This document shows, piece after piece, positions 9,244 to 17,419 of a stretch of DNA of 64,000 nt. Each line of letters opens with the position of its first letter. The first letter of the stretch is position 1. This DNA comes from FEN-1297 sp963834015 (GTDB taxonomy: Bacteria > Bacteroidota > Ignavibacteria > Ignavibacteriales > Ignavibacteriaceae), in the NCBI GenBank assembly GCA_963834015.1, contig CAWIAG010000002.1, forward strand, positions 1,240,001 through 1,304,000, in the 5' to 3' direction. The translations under genes were made by a program, and so were the position numbers. The notes beneath the pieces are model-generated. The model ran no database searches, had not been told where the DNA came from, and was given only the letters and a program-made list of their open reading frames with translations.

Positions 9244-10410
9244 TTATTTATATAATCCTTCCATGCTAAGTGTACCAATAATAAAAGATGTTACGCCAGC
9301 AAATGTATTCACTTCTTTTGGCTGGCTTACATACATATTGTAATCATCCATAATACCGATACTACTGCAGTCATAAATATCAACCAAACCATTAGAATTT
9401 ATTTTTAGTTTTTTGATAATTCCATGATAAGCTTTTTTAACAACAGGGTTGAATTCTTTCTTACTGATATAACCCATTTCAATAGATTTTTTTATGAGAT
9501 AAAGATACATACCGGTTCCTGAAGTTTCATTCCAATTATCCGGTAACTTCGGTTTATCAACCACCTGGCACCACATTCCGGTGTTTACATCCTGAACATT
9601 TTTAAGACCTTCACATAAATTGCGAAGAATTGAAAGAAGATAATTATAATCATGATGGTCTTGCGGTAAATATTCAAAAACATCGGCAATTAATAAGGCG
9701 AACCACCCGAGTCCTTCACTCCATACTTCGGAAGCGAGGCCGGTATTTTTATTTGCCCAGCTAGCTTGTTTGCTTTCATCCCATCCATGCAGAAGTAAAC
9801 CATTGGATTTGAGACAATGAGAAATGATTAATTTAATCTGTTTAGTTACTTCATTAAAGGCATAAGCACTATCGCCAATTACATGTCCATAACGTGCAAG
9901 AAACATCTGTCCCATGAAAACGCCGTCGACCCACATTTGATGTTTTGCCCAGCCGCCATGCCAGAAACCACCATCAGAATTCCGGGGATAATTTCCAAAA
10001 CTCTCACGGATTTTCTTTGCCGCTATTTTATATTTTTCAAGGTGAGTTTGCTCATACAGAAAAATGATTGCATATCCGGGCAAAAAATTATCCAAAGCTG
10101 TTGGGGAAAAGCCCGGAATATTACCATTTTCATCTACCTGCTGATCGACATATTTCTTAATGTAATTATAATATTTTATGTCACCTGTTGCATGCCACAT
10201 CTTTTCCATTACAAACATTACATATCCGGCCTGCCAGCTAAAGTGATTTGTTTGGCCGATCCAATGAATGCTGTCCGGGTCCGGAAATTTATTAATAAAA
10301 CTATCTGCAGTTCTTACCGACCAGCTCAATTTTTTTTCTTGCGCACTTATGACAGTCGACAAAAAAACAATTAGCAACAAAAAAACCGGCATACAGAATC
10401 GCCTTGTCAT
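9244..10410 (-). CDS. secreted GH105-type unsaturated rhamnogalacturonyl/glucuronyl hydrolase
   Basis: Exported alpha/alpha-barrel hydrolase of the GH88/GH105 group, which removes the 4,5-unsaturated uronic acid left at the non-reducing end by polysaccharide lyases. Signal peptide at 1-23 (VISAQ). Family landmarks include the PGFSPTALDNFLPGYAI region, RNSDGGFWHGG, QMWVDGVFMGQMF with the likely catalytic Asp162, and ASEVWSEGLGWFALLIADV. The length of 388 aa is normal for GH105 with a leader. No lyase gene is in the window, so the lyase products must come from elsewhere. Directly after the GH27 gene (14-nt gap), which implies cotranscription and a pectin- or galactan-type target. Confidence 0.85.
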   Translation of the reverse strand: MTRRFCMPVFLLLIVFLSTVISAQEKKLSWSVRTADSFINKFPDPDSIHWIGQTNHFSWQAGYVMFVMEKMWHATGDIKYYNYIKKYVDQQVDENGNIPGFSPTALDNFLPGYAIIFLYEQTHLEKYKIAAKKIRESFGNYPRNSDGGFWHGGWAKHQMWVDGVFMGQMFLARYGHVIGDSAYAFNEVTKQIKLIISHCLKSNGLLLHGWDESKQASWANKNTGLASEVWSEGLGWFALLIADVFEYLPQDHHDYNYLLSILRNLCEGLKNVQDVNTGMWCQVVDKPKLPDNWNETSGTGMYLYLIKKSIEMGYISKKEFNPVVKKAYHGIIKKLKINSNGLVDIYDCSSIGIMDDYNMYVSQPKEVNTFAGVTSFIIGTLSMEGLYK

Positions 10411-10424
10411 GAACTCCTTCCTTA

Positions 10425-11630
10425 TTATTTTATCAATCTGAGCATTAATACATCATGGGAGACAAGTCTTGATTTTAGAGTGGTTGCAGTATTACCAATA
10501 TTCTGTTTTGCCCAAAGGTCTCTCAAAGTATATGTATGATTTTTAAATTGTAATTCCAATTTTGCCACATCATCGTTAACAACTTTATTTTTCCAATCGT
10601 AATTTATATTTACAGTTTTTGAACCGCGATTAAAAAAGCATAATGCCCAATCTCCGTTTTTTAGTGGTTTAAACCAAATTTCCAGGCTATCAGCTTTGCT
10701 TTGTTTAAAACCTTCAATTCCTAATGAATCCTGGTCAATTGCAATTACTTCTTTATTTGTAAGAATATCAAGAACATCCTTCGACATATTTCTTAGATCA
10801 TTTCCTGAAATTAAGGGTGCAGCTATCATAGCCCAGAGAGAAAAATGAGCACGACTTTCTGTGAGAGTGAGAGTTCCATTACCAACTTCGAGCATATCCG
10901 GATCATTCCAATGTCCGGGCCCGGCAAATTTACGAAGTCCTTCCTGCAGATCTAATATTTGCATAACACCCAGTGAATTATATTTACCGCCATGAGTGTC
11001 AATGCAATCAAAGCAAGCTGTTATATCGCCTGTAGTTCTCCACAGATGGCCAACAGAAGCTGCCCACTCCCAGGGTTTATTATTTCCCCATTCGCACATG
11101 CTGAATACCATAGGCCTTTTAGCAGCAAATATTGCATCTCTCATTGTTGTATAAGCACCGATAGCGTTTATACCATCGGAGTTACACCAATCATATTTGA
11201 GATAATCACATCCCCAGCGGGCACACATAAGAGCATCCTGAAATTCATGACCACGGCTTGCAATAAAACCGCCGCAAGTTTTATATCCCACATCCGAATA
11301 GAGGCCTAATTTCAATCCTTTGGAATGTATATAGTCTGATACAGCTTGCATTCCAGAAGGGAATCTACCTTTATCAACAGTAAGAAAACCAAGACTATCG
11401 CGGGTAGCAGTCCAGTTATCATCAATGATAATATAGATATAACCAGCATCTTTCATACCTGAGGAGACAAGTTTATCTGCCATATCACGAAGTATTTGTT
11501 CGTTATAGTTACCGGCAAATGTGTTATATGTATTCCAACCCATCGGCGGCGTTAAAGCAAGGCTGTCAAATTTTTGTGCATAACAGTTGATCGAAATAAC
11601 TAATAGAAGAAGAAGTCCGATTCTATTCAT
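10425..11630 (-). CDS. secreted GH27 alpha-galactosidase
   Basis: Retaining alpha-galactosidase cleaving terminal alpha-1,6-galactose. Signal peptide 1-19 (NCYAQ), then the TIM barrel starting TPPMGWNTYNTF, the family entry motif, with IIIDDNW and GLKLGLYSDVG following. The nucleophile is Asp147 in YLKYDWCN and the acid/base is Asp202 in LWRTTGDI. GHWNDPDMLEVGN is conserved, and a beta-sandwich tail occupies about residues 310-401. The 401-aa length is standard for the family. Located between the symporter (31-nt gap) and GH105 genes. Alpha-N-acetylgalactosaminidase activity is less likely but the family includes it. Confidence 0.92.
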   Translation of the reverse strand: MNRIGLLLLLVISINCYAQKFDSLALTPPMGWNTYNTFAGNYNEQILRDMADKLVSSGMKDAGYIYIIIDDNWTATRDSLGFLTVDKGRFPSGMQAVSDYIHSKGLKLGLYSDVGYKTCGGFIASRGHEFQDALMCARWGCDYLKYDWCNSDGINAIGAYTTMRDAIFAAKRPMVFSMCEWGNNKPWEWAASVGHLWRTTGDITACFDCIDTHGGKYNSLGVMQILDLQEGLRKFAGPGHWNDPDMLEVGNGTLTLTESRAHFSLWAMIAAPLISGNDLRNMSKDVLDILTNKEVIAIDQDSLGIEGFKQSKADSLEIWFKPLKNGDWALCFFNRGSKTVNINYDWKNKVVNDDVAKLELQFKNHTYTLRDLWAKQNIGNTATTLKSRLVSHDVLMLRLIK

Positions 11631-11661
11631 AATTTAAATCCTTATTTTTAATTAGCTGAAT

Positions 11662-13323
11662 TTACCAGAATATAATATTTAGAATTACTACCAAAACAAG
11701 TGCGACCAATGCAAGGAACTCAGGCCTTTTAATAAAAGGAATATTTTTATCAATGGTACTTGGAGTTAATTTTTTAACCAGACCAACCAACTCTTGCTTA
11801 GGACGTTTTTCTGTAAACAAACTGACGGCAACAGTTACAGCAGCGCAAATGAAGCCGGCCCACCAGGCACGCCAAAAATTTGCCGCCATTTCGCTTTTAA
11901 CATGGGAAAGAGTAATAATACTTTCATTGTACCAATTGAATTTGCCACCCATCCACATAAAGAAAGAGGAAAACATTCCGACAATAAGCCCCCAAAAGGC
12001 TCCGTTAGGTGTAATCCACCAGACAAACATACCAAGAAACATTGTTGCAAAAAGCGGTGCATTGACCCAAGAAAAAATTGCCTGCATATAGTCCATAATG
12101 CTTGGAAAACTTTTTGCCCAGTAAGCAGTACCAAGAGAAATTATTACGCCTACAATTGTTGAAGTGCGACCCATCCAGAGCAAGTGTGTGTCGGAAGCCT
12201 TTTTATTGACAACGGACTTATAAATATCGTAAGTCCATACGGTATTAAAAGCGCTTATATTTCCGGCCTGACCAGCCATAAATCCAGAAAGCAATGCCGT
12301 AACCCCAAGGCCCACCAACCCGGATGGATAATATCGTTTGATAAGCATTGGCAATGCCGAATCATAGTTGACCTGCCCACCATCATGCAAAAGTTTAAAT
12401 CCACTTTTCGGATCATTTGAAAGCGCAATTGCAATTAAACCGGCAAGAATTACAATAAAAGGCAAAGCCATTTTAAAGAAAGAAGCGATTATTGGCGCCA
12501 TTCTGGCTGAACGCAAATCTTTTGCCGTAAAAGCGCGTTGTACAACTAAAAAATCTGTAGTCCAATAGCCAAACGATGAAATAAAACCAAGCCCGAGTAC
12601 AATTCCACCCCAGCTAACAAGCATTCCATTTTGCGTGGGATTACCTGATGTAGACCATAGCGTATTCATAGATTCGGGTAATCTATGTAAAATTTGATCA
12701 ACGCTACCGATCTCAATAATTCCCATTATAGATACAAGAAAGAGCCCAAACCATATTAAAAAAAATTGGATTATTTCAGTAAAGATTGCCGACATCAATC
12801 CGCTTAATCCGACATAAACTGCAACCGTAATTGCCGAAGCCCACATACTCATATCCCAATTCCATCCTAAAAAAGTATGCAGCACCAAAGCCATTGCATA
12901 AAGGTTTATGCCTGAAACAAGAAGAGTCATGATTGCAAATGCTATTCCGTTAAGGACTCGTGTCTTTTCATCAAATCGTAGTTTTAGATAACCCGGAACT
13001 GAATTAATTTTGCTGCTGTAATAAAAGGGCATCATATAAATTCCCAAAAACAGCATTGCCGGGATTGCTCCAATCCAATAAAAGTGAGCAACATACATCC
13101 CGTATTTGAATGTATTACCTGTCATTCCAAGCAGTTCGAGAGCGCCCATATTTGCAGAAAGGAACGCTAATCCTGCAACCCATGATGAATTTTTCCTGCC
13201 AGCAAGAAAAAAATCCTCATGACTTTTTGTAAATTTTCTTAAATAATAACCGATCCCCAGAACAAAGCCGAAATAGATGAGAATGATCAACCAATCAACA
13301 AAAGTTAAGCCTATTGACGACAT
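11662..13323 (-). CDS. SSS-family sodium/sugar symporter (SGLT-like)
   Basis: Inner-membrane transporter of the solute:sodium symporter family, 553 aa with about 14 membrane helices. The N-terminus has the family pattern FVLGIGYYLRKFTKSHEDFFLAGR followed by WVAGLAFLSANMGALELLGM, which aligns with the Na+-binding/sugar-gate helix of vSGLT-type proteins. GLSGLMSAIFTEIIQFFLI and GFMAGQAGNISAFNTVWTYDIYK are later family landmarks. It is the first gene of the operon, so it most likely imports the galactose, uronate or oligosaccharide released by the linked hydrolases. It is preceded by an operator-like palindrome (13388-13399) and the lacI-type gene. Confidence 0.9.
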   Translation of the reverse strand: MSSIGLTFVDWLIILIYFGFVLGIGYYLRKFTKSHEDFFLAGRKNSSWVAGLAFLSANMGALELLGMTGNTFKYGMYVAHFYWIGAIPAMLFLGIYMMPFYYSSKINSVPGYLKLRFDEKTRVLNGIAFAIMTLLVSGINLYAMALVLHTFLGWNWDMSMWASAITVAVYVGLSGLMSAIFTEIIQFFLIWFGLFLVSIMGIIEIGSVDQILHRLPESMNTLWSTSGNPTQNGMLVSWGGIVLGLGFISSFGYWTTDFLVVQRAFTAKDLRSARMAPIIASFFKMALPFIVILAGLIAIALSNDPKSGFKLLHDGGQVNYDSALPMLIKRYYPSGLVGLGVTALLSGFMAGQAGNISAFNTVWTYDIYKSVVNKKASDTHLLWMGRTSTIVGVIISLGTAYWAKSFPSIMDYMQAIFSWVNAPLFATMFLGMFVWWITPNGAFWGLIVGMFSSFFMWMGGKFNWYNESIITLSHVKSEMAANFWRAWWAGFICAAVTVAVSLFTEKRPKQELVGLVKKLTPSTIDKNIPFIKRPEFLALVALVLVVILNIIFW

Positions 13324-13387
13324 ATAACAACCAAGTTTTATTTGTCTAAATGTTAATTATTAAATTATTTTTAGTAAAAAAATTCCC

Positions 13388-13399
13388 GCAAACATTTGC
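13388..13399. promoter_or_regulatory. LacI-type operator upstream of the symporter operon
   Basis: GCAAACATTTGC is a near-perfect 12-bp palindrome (5-bp arms GCAAA/TTTGC around a CA centre), lying 65 nt before the symporter start in the 92-nt gap after the regulator gene. It resembles the CAAACGTTTG palindrome in front of the regulator itself (14444-14453). This spacing and the similarity suggest that both are bound by the same LacI-family protein. Confidence 0.6.
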
Positions 13400-13415
13400 T
13401 GAAAATAAAAAAAAT

Positions 13416-14426
13416 TTATTTTGTTGAACCGCGAATAATTAATTCCGCTTCTAATTTAATAATAGCTATATCTTCACTTTCAATATCTTTCCCAATCATC
13501 CTAATTAAAATTTCTGCAGCTTTTTTTCCCATTTCATAGAAAGGTTGATTTATAGTAGTTATAGGAGGATCTACTAAACTTGTTATTCGATTGTTCGAAA
13601 AACCAATTAAACCTATTTCTTGTGGAATACTCAACCCTTCTTCCTTGATTCTTTGAAATGCTCCAATTGCAACCGGATCATTCACAGCTAAAATTGCATC
13701 AGGTATATTTTTCTCTTTAATAAGTGAATCCACGGAATTATACCCATCCTCTTCGTACATTCCTCCAAAACGTATAAATTTATTGTTCATAGGAATCATA
13801 GCTTTTCTGAGAGCTGCGATATATCCACCTAATCTTCTTTTACAAATTCCTAATTCTTTTGGACCGCTAAGAAAAGCAATACTTTTATAACCTCTCTCTA
13901 TTAAATAATTAACGGCATTAAAAGCACTATTTTCATCATCTATTACAACTTTATTTGCATGTATATCATCGCAAACACGATCAAAAAAGACAAGCGGGAT
14001 ACCATAATTTAACAAATTCTGAAAATGCTCGCTGTTTTTTGTGTTTTGAGAAATTGAAACAATGATACCTGCAACTCTTTGCTTCAATAGCATATTCGTA
14101 TTAACGACTTCTCGTGCATAATCTTCATTTGACTGGCATACCAGAGTTGTATAACCAGCCTTATATGCAATCTCTTCAATACCGCTCATGGCTTTCGCAA
14201 ATGAATCGTGAGCAATTTCGGGAATAATTATAGCGATGTTGGTTGTTCGATTATTTCTTAAACTATAGGAGATTGGATTAGGTGTATATCTATATGTTTT
14301 GGCTAGCTTTTTAACCCGTTTTTTAGTCTCTTCGCTAATATCGGAGTGATCATTTAAGGCACGGGATACAGTGGAAGCGGATAGATTTAATTTTTTAGCT
14401 ATGTCCGTTATTGAAATATATTTCAT
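13416..14426 (-). CDS. LacI-family transcriptional regulator of the carbohydrate locus
   Basis: DNA-binding repressor with an N-terminal LacI helix-turn-helix (MKYISITDIAKKLNLSAST, then VSRALN; residues 1-50), the hinge TPNPISYSLRNNRT, and a periplasmic-binding-protein-like effector domain (about 60-335) with IIVSIS, VVIDDENSAF, GPKELGICKRRLGGY and LAVNDPVAIGAF blocks. The start is placed at the internal ATG (14426) because the HTH begins there as in other LacI proteins; the frame extends 19 codons further upstream, but that stretch would place the palindrome inside the coding region. The length, 336 aa, is then standard. It precedes the symporter operon on the same strand. Probably an autoregulated sugar-responsive repressor. 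Confidence 0.88.
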   Translation of the reverse strand: MKYISITDIAKKLNLSASTVSRALNDHSDISEETKKRVKKLAKTYRYTPNPISYSLRNNRTTNIAIIIPEIAHDSFAKAMSGIEEIAYKAGYTTLVCQSNEDYAREVVNTNMLLKQRVAGIIVSISQNTKNSEHFQNLLNYGIPLVFFDRVCDDIHANKVVIDDENSAFNAVNYLIERGYKSIAFLSGPKELGICKRRLGGYIAALRKAMIPMNNKFIRFGGMYEEDGYNSVDSLIKEKNIPDAILAVNDPVAIGAFQRIKEEGLSIPQEIGLIGFSNNRITSLVDPPITTINQPFYEMGKKAAEILIRMIGKDIESEDIAIIKLEAELIIRGSTK

Positions 14427-14795
14427 TTTTATAATATTTACCACAAACGTTTGCAATATAGGTCTGAGCGATTTTATTGTCAAGGAATTATGTGTATAAA
14501 CATTTGATTTATCAGTATGACAATTGTTTGTATTTTTTAATTCTAATCAACACTGAAACGTTTAAATTATTTGTGAATTTTCTTTTGCCATCAACAATAT
14601 TTGACAACATATATATTTATTAGAAGTATTAAAAAAATCCATTCTTAAGATTGCCCCTAGTATGAGGTGTAAATTTACAGATCGGCGCTTTGTTCCATCC
14701 ATTAAATTAGATTAAACAGACTTTTACTTGGACGCCTGTTCCAAAATGATTAATTTTGAATATTATTTTCAGATGTTTAACCAAGAAAGAATACA
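14427..14795. other. divergent intergenic region between lacI-type gene and epimerase
   Basis: This 369-nt AT-rich stretch must hold the promoters for the repressor (minus) and the epimerase (plus). It contains the palindrome at 14444-14453 and a second, weaker AAACGTTT element at 14556-14563, which may be another operator half or chance. No RNA gene or protein-coding frame with family support was seen. Confidence 0.5.
14444..14453. promoter_or_regulatory. LacI-type operator in front of the regulator gene
   Basis: CAAACGTTTG is a perfect 10-bp palindrome with the central CG typical of LacI/GalR operators, located 18 nt upstream of the preferred start codon of the LacI-family gene. The position fits autorepression. 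A related palindrome stands before the symporter gene. Confidence 0.6.
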
Positions 14796-15833
14796 ATGAA
14801 ATTTCTAATAACAGGGGGAGCGGGTTTTTTAGGAATAAATTTAGTCAGGCACCTGCATTCACGCGGACATGAAATTTACTCACTTGATATAGTTCCATTC
14901 GATTACGCCGATATGAATGGTAAGATAACTATTATTACCGGCGATATAAGGAATAAGGAATTAGTAAATAAATCATTTGACGGTATAGATATAGTTATAC
15001 ATACCGCTGCCGCACTGCCATTGTACAATCCAGAAGATATTTTTTCAACCGATGTTACAGGCACACAGAATTTATTGCAGGCCGCGGAAATGACTAATGT
15101 AAAAAGATTCATTCATATATCATCCACCGCTGTTTATGGCATTCCGGATCATCATCCGCTATATGAAAATGATAAACTTGACGGAGTTGGCCCGTATGGC
15201 AATGCCAAGATTGCTGCAGAGGAAGAATGCCTTAAATACAGGGTAAAAGGAATGTGCGTGCCTGTAATCCGCCCTAAGTCATTCATAGGACCTGAAAGGC
15301 TTGGTGTTTTTGACCTTCTATATGATTGGGCAAAAGACGGCAAAGGCTTCCCTATGATTGGAAACGGTAAAAACAGATACCAGCTTCTTGACGTTGAAGA
15401 TCTTTGTGATGCAATTTACTTATGTGCAATATTAGACAATACAAAAGTAAATGACACATTTAATATAGGAGCCAAAGAATTCACAACAATGAAAGAAGAT
15501 TATCAGGCAGTGCTAGATTATGCAGGCTTTGGTAAAAAGATTAAGGGACTTCCCGAAAAACCTATTATCCTAACTCTGCGGCTCCTTGAATCTTTGAAAT
15601 TATCACCTTTATACAAATGGGTTTATGAAACCGCTTCTAAAGATTCTTTTGTATCTATTGAAAAAGCCGAAAAAATTCTAGGCTATAAGCCAAGGTTTTC
15701 TAATAAGGATGCTTTAATAAGAAATTATAAATGGTATATTGAACATCAGAATGAATTTAAAAACAAAAGTGGAATATCTCACAGGGTTCCGTGGAAACAG
15801 GGAATTCTTCGCGCAGCTAAGATTTTTTTCTAA
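14796..15833 (+). CDS. NAD-dependent epimerase/dehydratase (extended SDR)
   Basis: Rossmann-fold sugar-nucleotide epimerase or dehydratase of 345 aa. The cofactor motif is GGAGFLGINLVRHL (residues 7-20), with the acidic residue ending beta-2 in SLDIVPF indicating NAD. The catalytic pair is in YGNAKIAAEE (YxxxK), with the preceding ISSTAVYG strand. The body ends in RVPWKQGILRAAKIFF, a basic amphipathic tail. The substrate cannot be told from the sequence; UDP-glucose 4-epimerase-like or dTDP-sugar enzymes are possibilities. It is transcribed away from the carbohydrate locus and 114 nt before the deoxyhypusine-synthase-like gene, so the two may not form an operon. Confidence 0.82.
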   Translation: MKFLITGGAGFLGINLVRHLHSRGHEIYSLDIVPFDYADMNGKITIITGDIRNKELVNKSFDGIDIVIHTAAALPLYNPEDIFSTDVTGTQNLLQAAEMTNVKRFIHISSTAVYGIPDHHPLYENDKLDGVGPYGNAKIAAEEECLKYRVKGMCVPVIRPKSFIGPERLGVFDLLYDWAKDGKGFPMIGNGKNRYQLLDVEDLCDAIYLCAILDNTKVNDTFNIGAKEFTTMKEDYQAVLDYAGFGKKIKGLPEKPIILTLRLLESLKLSPLYKWVYETASKDSFVSIEKAEKILGYKPRFSNKDALIRNYKWYIEHQNEFKNKSGISHRVPWKQGILRAAKIFF

Positions 15834-15947
15834 GCTATTCATAACTAATTATTTTTTTCGAGCGTATAATCCATACTAATCAGTTTTAGATTTCATAATT
15901 ATATTTTATTTTTAGCCAGTTTGAATTTTTAATATAGGAGTAATAAA

Positions 15948-16991
15948 ATGGCTTCCAAAAAAGATTTTTTAAAAGAGACCATTCAGCATATAGACATTAA
16001 GGAACACAATGTTATTTCATTGATAGATGCTATGGAAAAGATGGCTTTTTCTGCCAGGGATTTAAGCCGGGCAGCTAAAATATTCGACAGGATGCTGAGG
16101 GATAAGGATTGCGGTATAATTTTAACTCTTGCCGGAAGTATTTTCAGCGCAGGATTAAAACGTGTTGTTTATGATATGGTTAATAATAATATGGTTGACG
16201 CTATTGTTTCGACCGGCGCACTAATGGTAGACCAGGATTTCTTTGAAGCTCTCGGATATAAACATTATATAGGGACACCTTTTAGCGACGATAATTTGTT
16301 AAGAGACCTTCATATTGATAGAATTTACGATACATATATTGATGAAGATGAATTACGAATATGTGATGAGACTACTGCAAAAATATTCGACAGTCTTGAA
16401 CCAAAACCATACTCTTCACGTGAATTATTATGGGAGTTTGGGAAATATCTGGAACAGAACGGCGGGCCTAAAGTAGAAGATTCAGTTATCTATGCTGCTT
16501 ATAAAAAAAATGTACCAATCTTTGTACCGGCATTTTCCGATTGTTCTGCAGGATTTGGTTTCGTAATGCACCAGACAAGTCATCCGGACAAACATGCTTC
16601 AATCGATTCCGCAAAAGATTTTCTTGAACTTACTAAAATAAAATTATATGCAATTGAAACAGGGATTTTCATGATCGGCGGAGGTGTTCCCAAAAACTTT
16701 ACACAAGACATTGTTGTTGCGGCTGATATACTTAAAGAAAATGCTCCTATGCATAAATTTGCCGTTCAGATAACAGTTGCCGATGTGCGTGACGGAGCTC
16801 TTTCAAGTTCAACATTAAAAGAAGCAAGTTCGTGGGGTAAAGTTGAAACAACCTTTGAGCAGATGGTCTTTGCTGAAGCAACAATTGCGATGCCGCTGGT
16901 TGCAGGATACGCTTATAATAAAGGCGCATGGAAAGAAAGAAAGCCGCGCCAATTCCAGAAAATTTTTGCAGCAGAAAACGTAGCTCTTTAA
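15948..16991 (+). CDS. deoxyhypusine-synthase-like enzyme (possible homospermidine synthase)
   Basis: NAD-dependent aminobutyl-transfer enzyme family, 347 aa, close to the eukaryotic and archaeal deoxyhypusine synthase length. Diagnostic blocks are the NAD-binding stretch ILTLAGSIFSAGLKRVVYDM, VDAIVSTGALMVDQDF, VPIFVPAFSDCSAGFG and the region around Lys298 in SSWGKVETTFEQ, which aligns with the enzyme-intermediate lysine of DHS. Bacteria lack eIF5A, the DHS substrate; bacterial members of this family are known or proposed to make homospermidine or act in polyamine metabolism. A possible Rho-independent terminator follows. Cytoplasmic. Ribosome binding site AGGAG lies 8 nt before the ATG. Confidence 0.86.
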   Translation: MASKKDFLKETIQHIDIKEHNVISLIDAMEKMAFSARDLSRAAKIFDRMLRDKDCGIILTLAGSIFSAGLKRVVYDMVNNNMVDAIVSTGALMVDQDFFEALGYKHYIGTPFSDDNLLRDLHIDRIYDTYIDEDELRICDETTAKIFDSLEPKPYSSRELLWEFGKYLEQNGGPKVEDSVIYAAYKKNVPIFVPAFSDCSAGFGFVMHQTSHPDKHASIDSAKDFLELTKIKLYAIETGIFMIGGGVPKNFTQDIVVAADILKENAPMHKFAVQITVADVRDGALSSSTLKEASSWGKVETTFEQMVFAEATIAMPLVAGYAYNKGAWKERKPRQFQKIFAAENVAL

Positions 16992-17419
16992 TTACAATAT
17001 ACAATTAGCGCCCATAATTGATGGGTGCTTTGTCTGATTTCCCCTACAATAAATTTAAAGTTGACCACAAACTTGCTGACTTCGGCAGGCGGCTGCAAAT
17101 TGTCCCGACTTTTCGGGTAGTTATTCCTTTAAAATTAGTCAGGGGACGAATAGTTAATCTAAATTTTGGGTTTAGCCAGAGTAAGGACTAATTGTAAACT
17201 AAGGTCAAACATTAATTTAATATTTTCAAAGCTGTTGCGGTAAATCGTTAAAACGAATCCAATTTATTTTCTTTCTCCATTCCCATAGATAAAACTATGG
17301 GCTGTTTTAATACAAATTTATCTAATTTTTGCAATTTTCATCAATAAATTTAGACTTACTACACGGAAAAAGATCAAAATTTATTATATATTGTAATTAT
17401 TCAAAATTAGAATAAATTT
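16992..17419. other. intergenic region upstream of ppk with three hairpins
   Basis: No supported gene. The region carries the terminator at 17008-17031, a short hairpin CCCGA-CTTT-TCGGG at 17104-17117, and a perfect 7-bp stem CCCATAG/CTATGGG with a 6-nt loop at 17282-17301 followed by CTGTTTT. The last could be a second terminator or a leader structure for ppk. The ppk promoter must lie in the final 120 nt, which are strongly AT-rich. Confidence 0.5.
17008..17031 (+). terminator. Rho-independent terminator after the DHS-like gene
   Basis: Stem GCGCCCA / TGGGTGC (7 bp, with one G-T pair in the RNA) around a 7-nt loop, starting 17 nt after the stop and followed by a short T-run. The T-run is short, so termination may be partial. 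Confidence 0.6.

Noticed and set aside
9883..10374. 163-codon open frame on the plus strand opposite the GH105 gene
   Set aside because: It is antisense to a well-supported enzyme gene and its translation shows no domain or signal, so it is a shadow frame.
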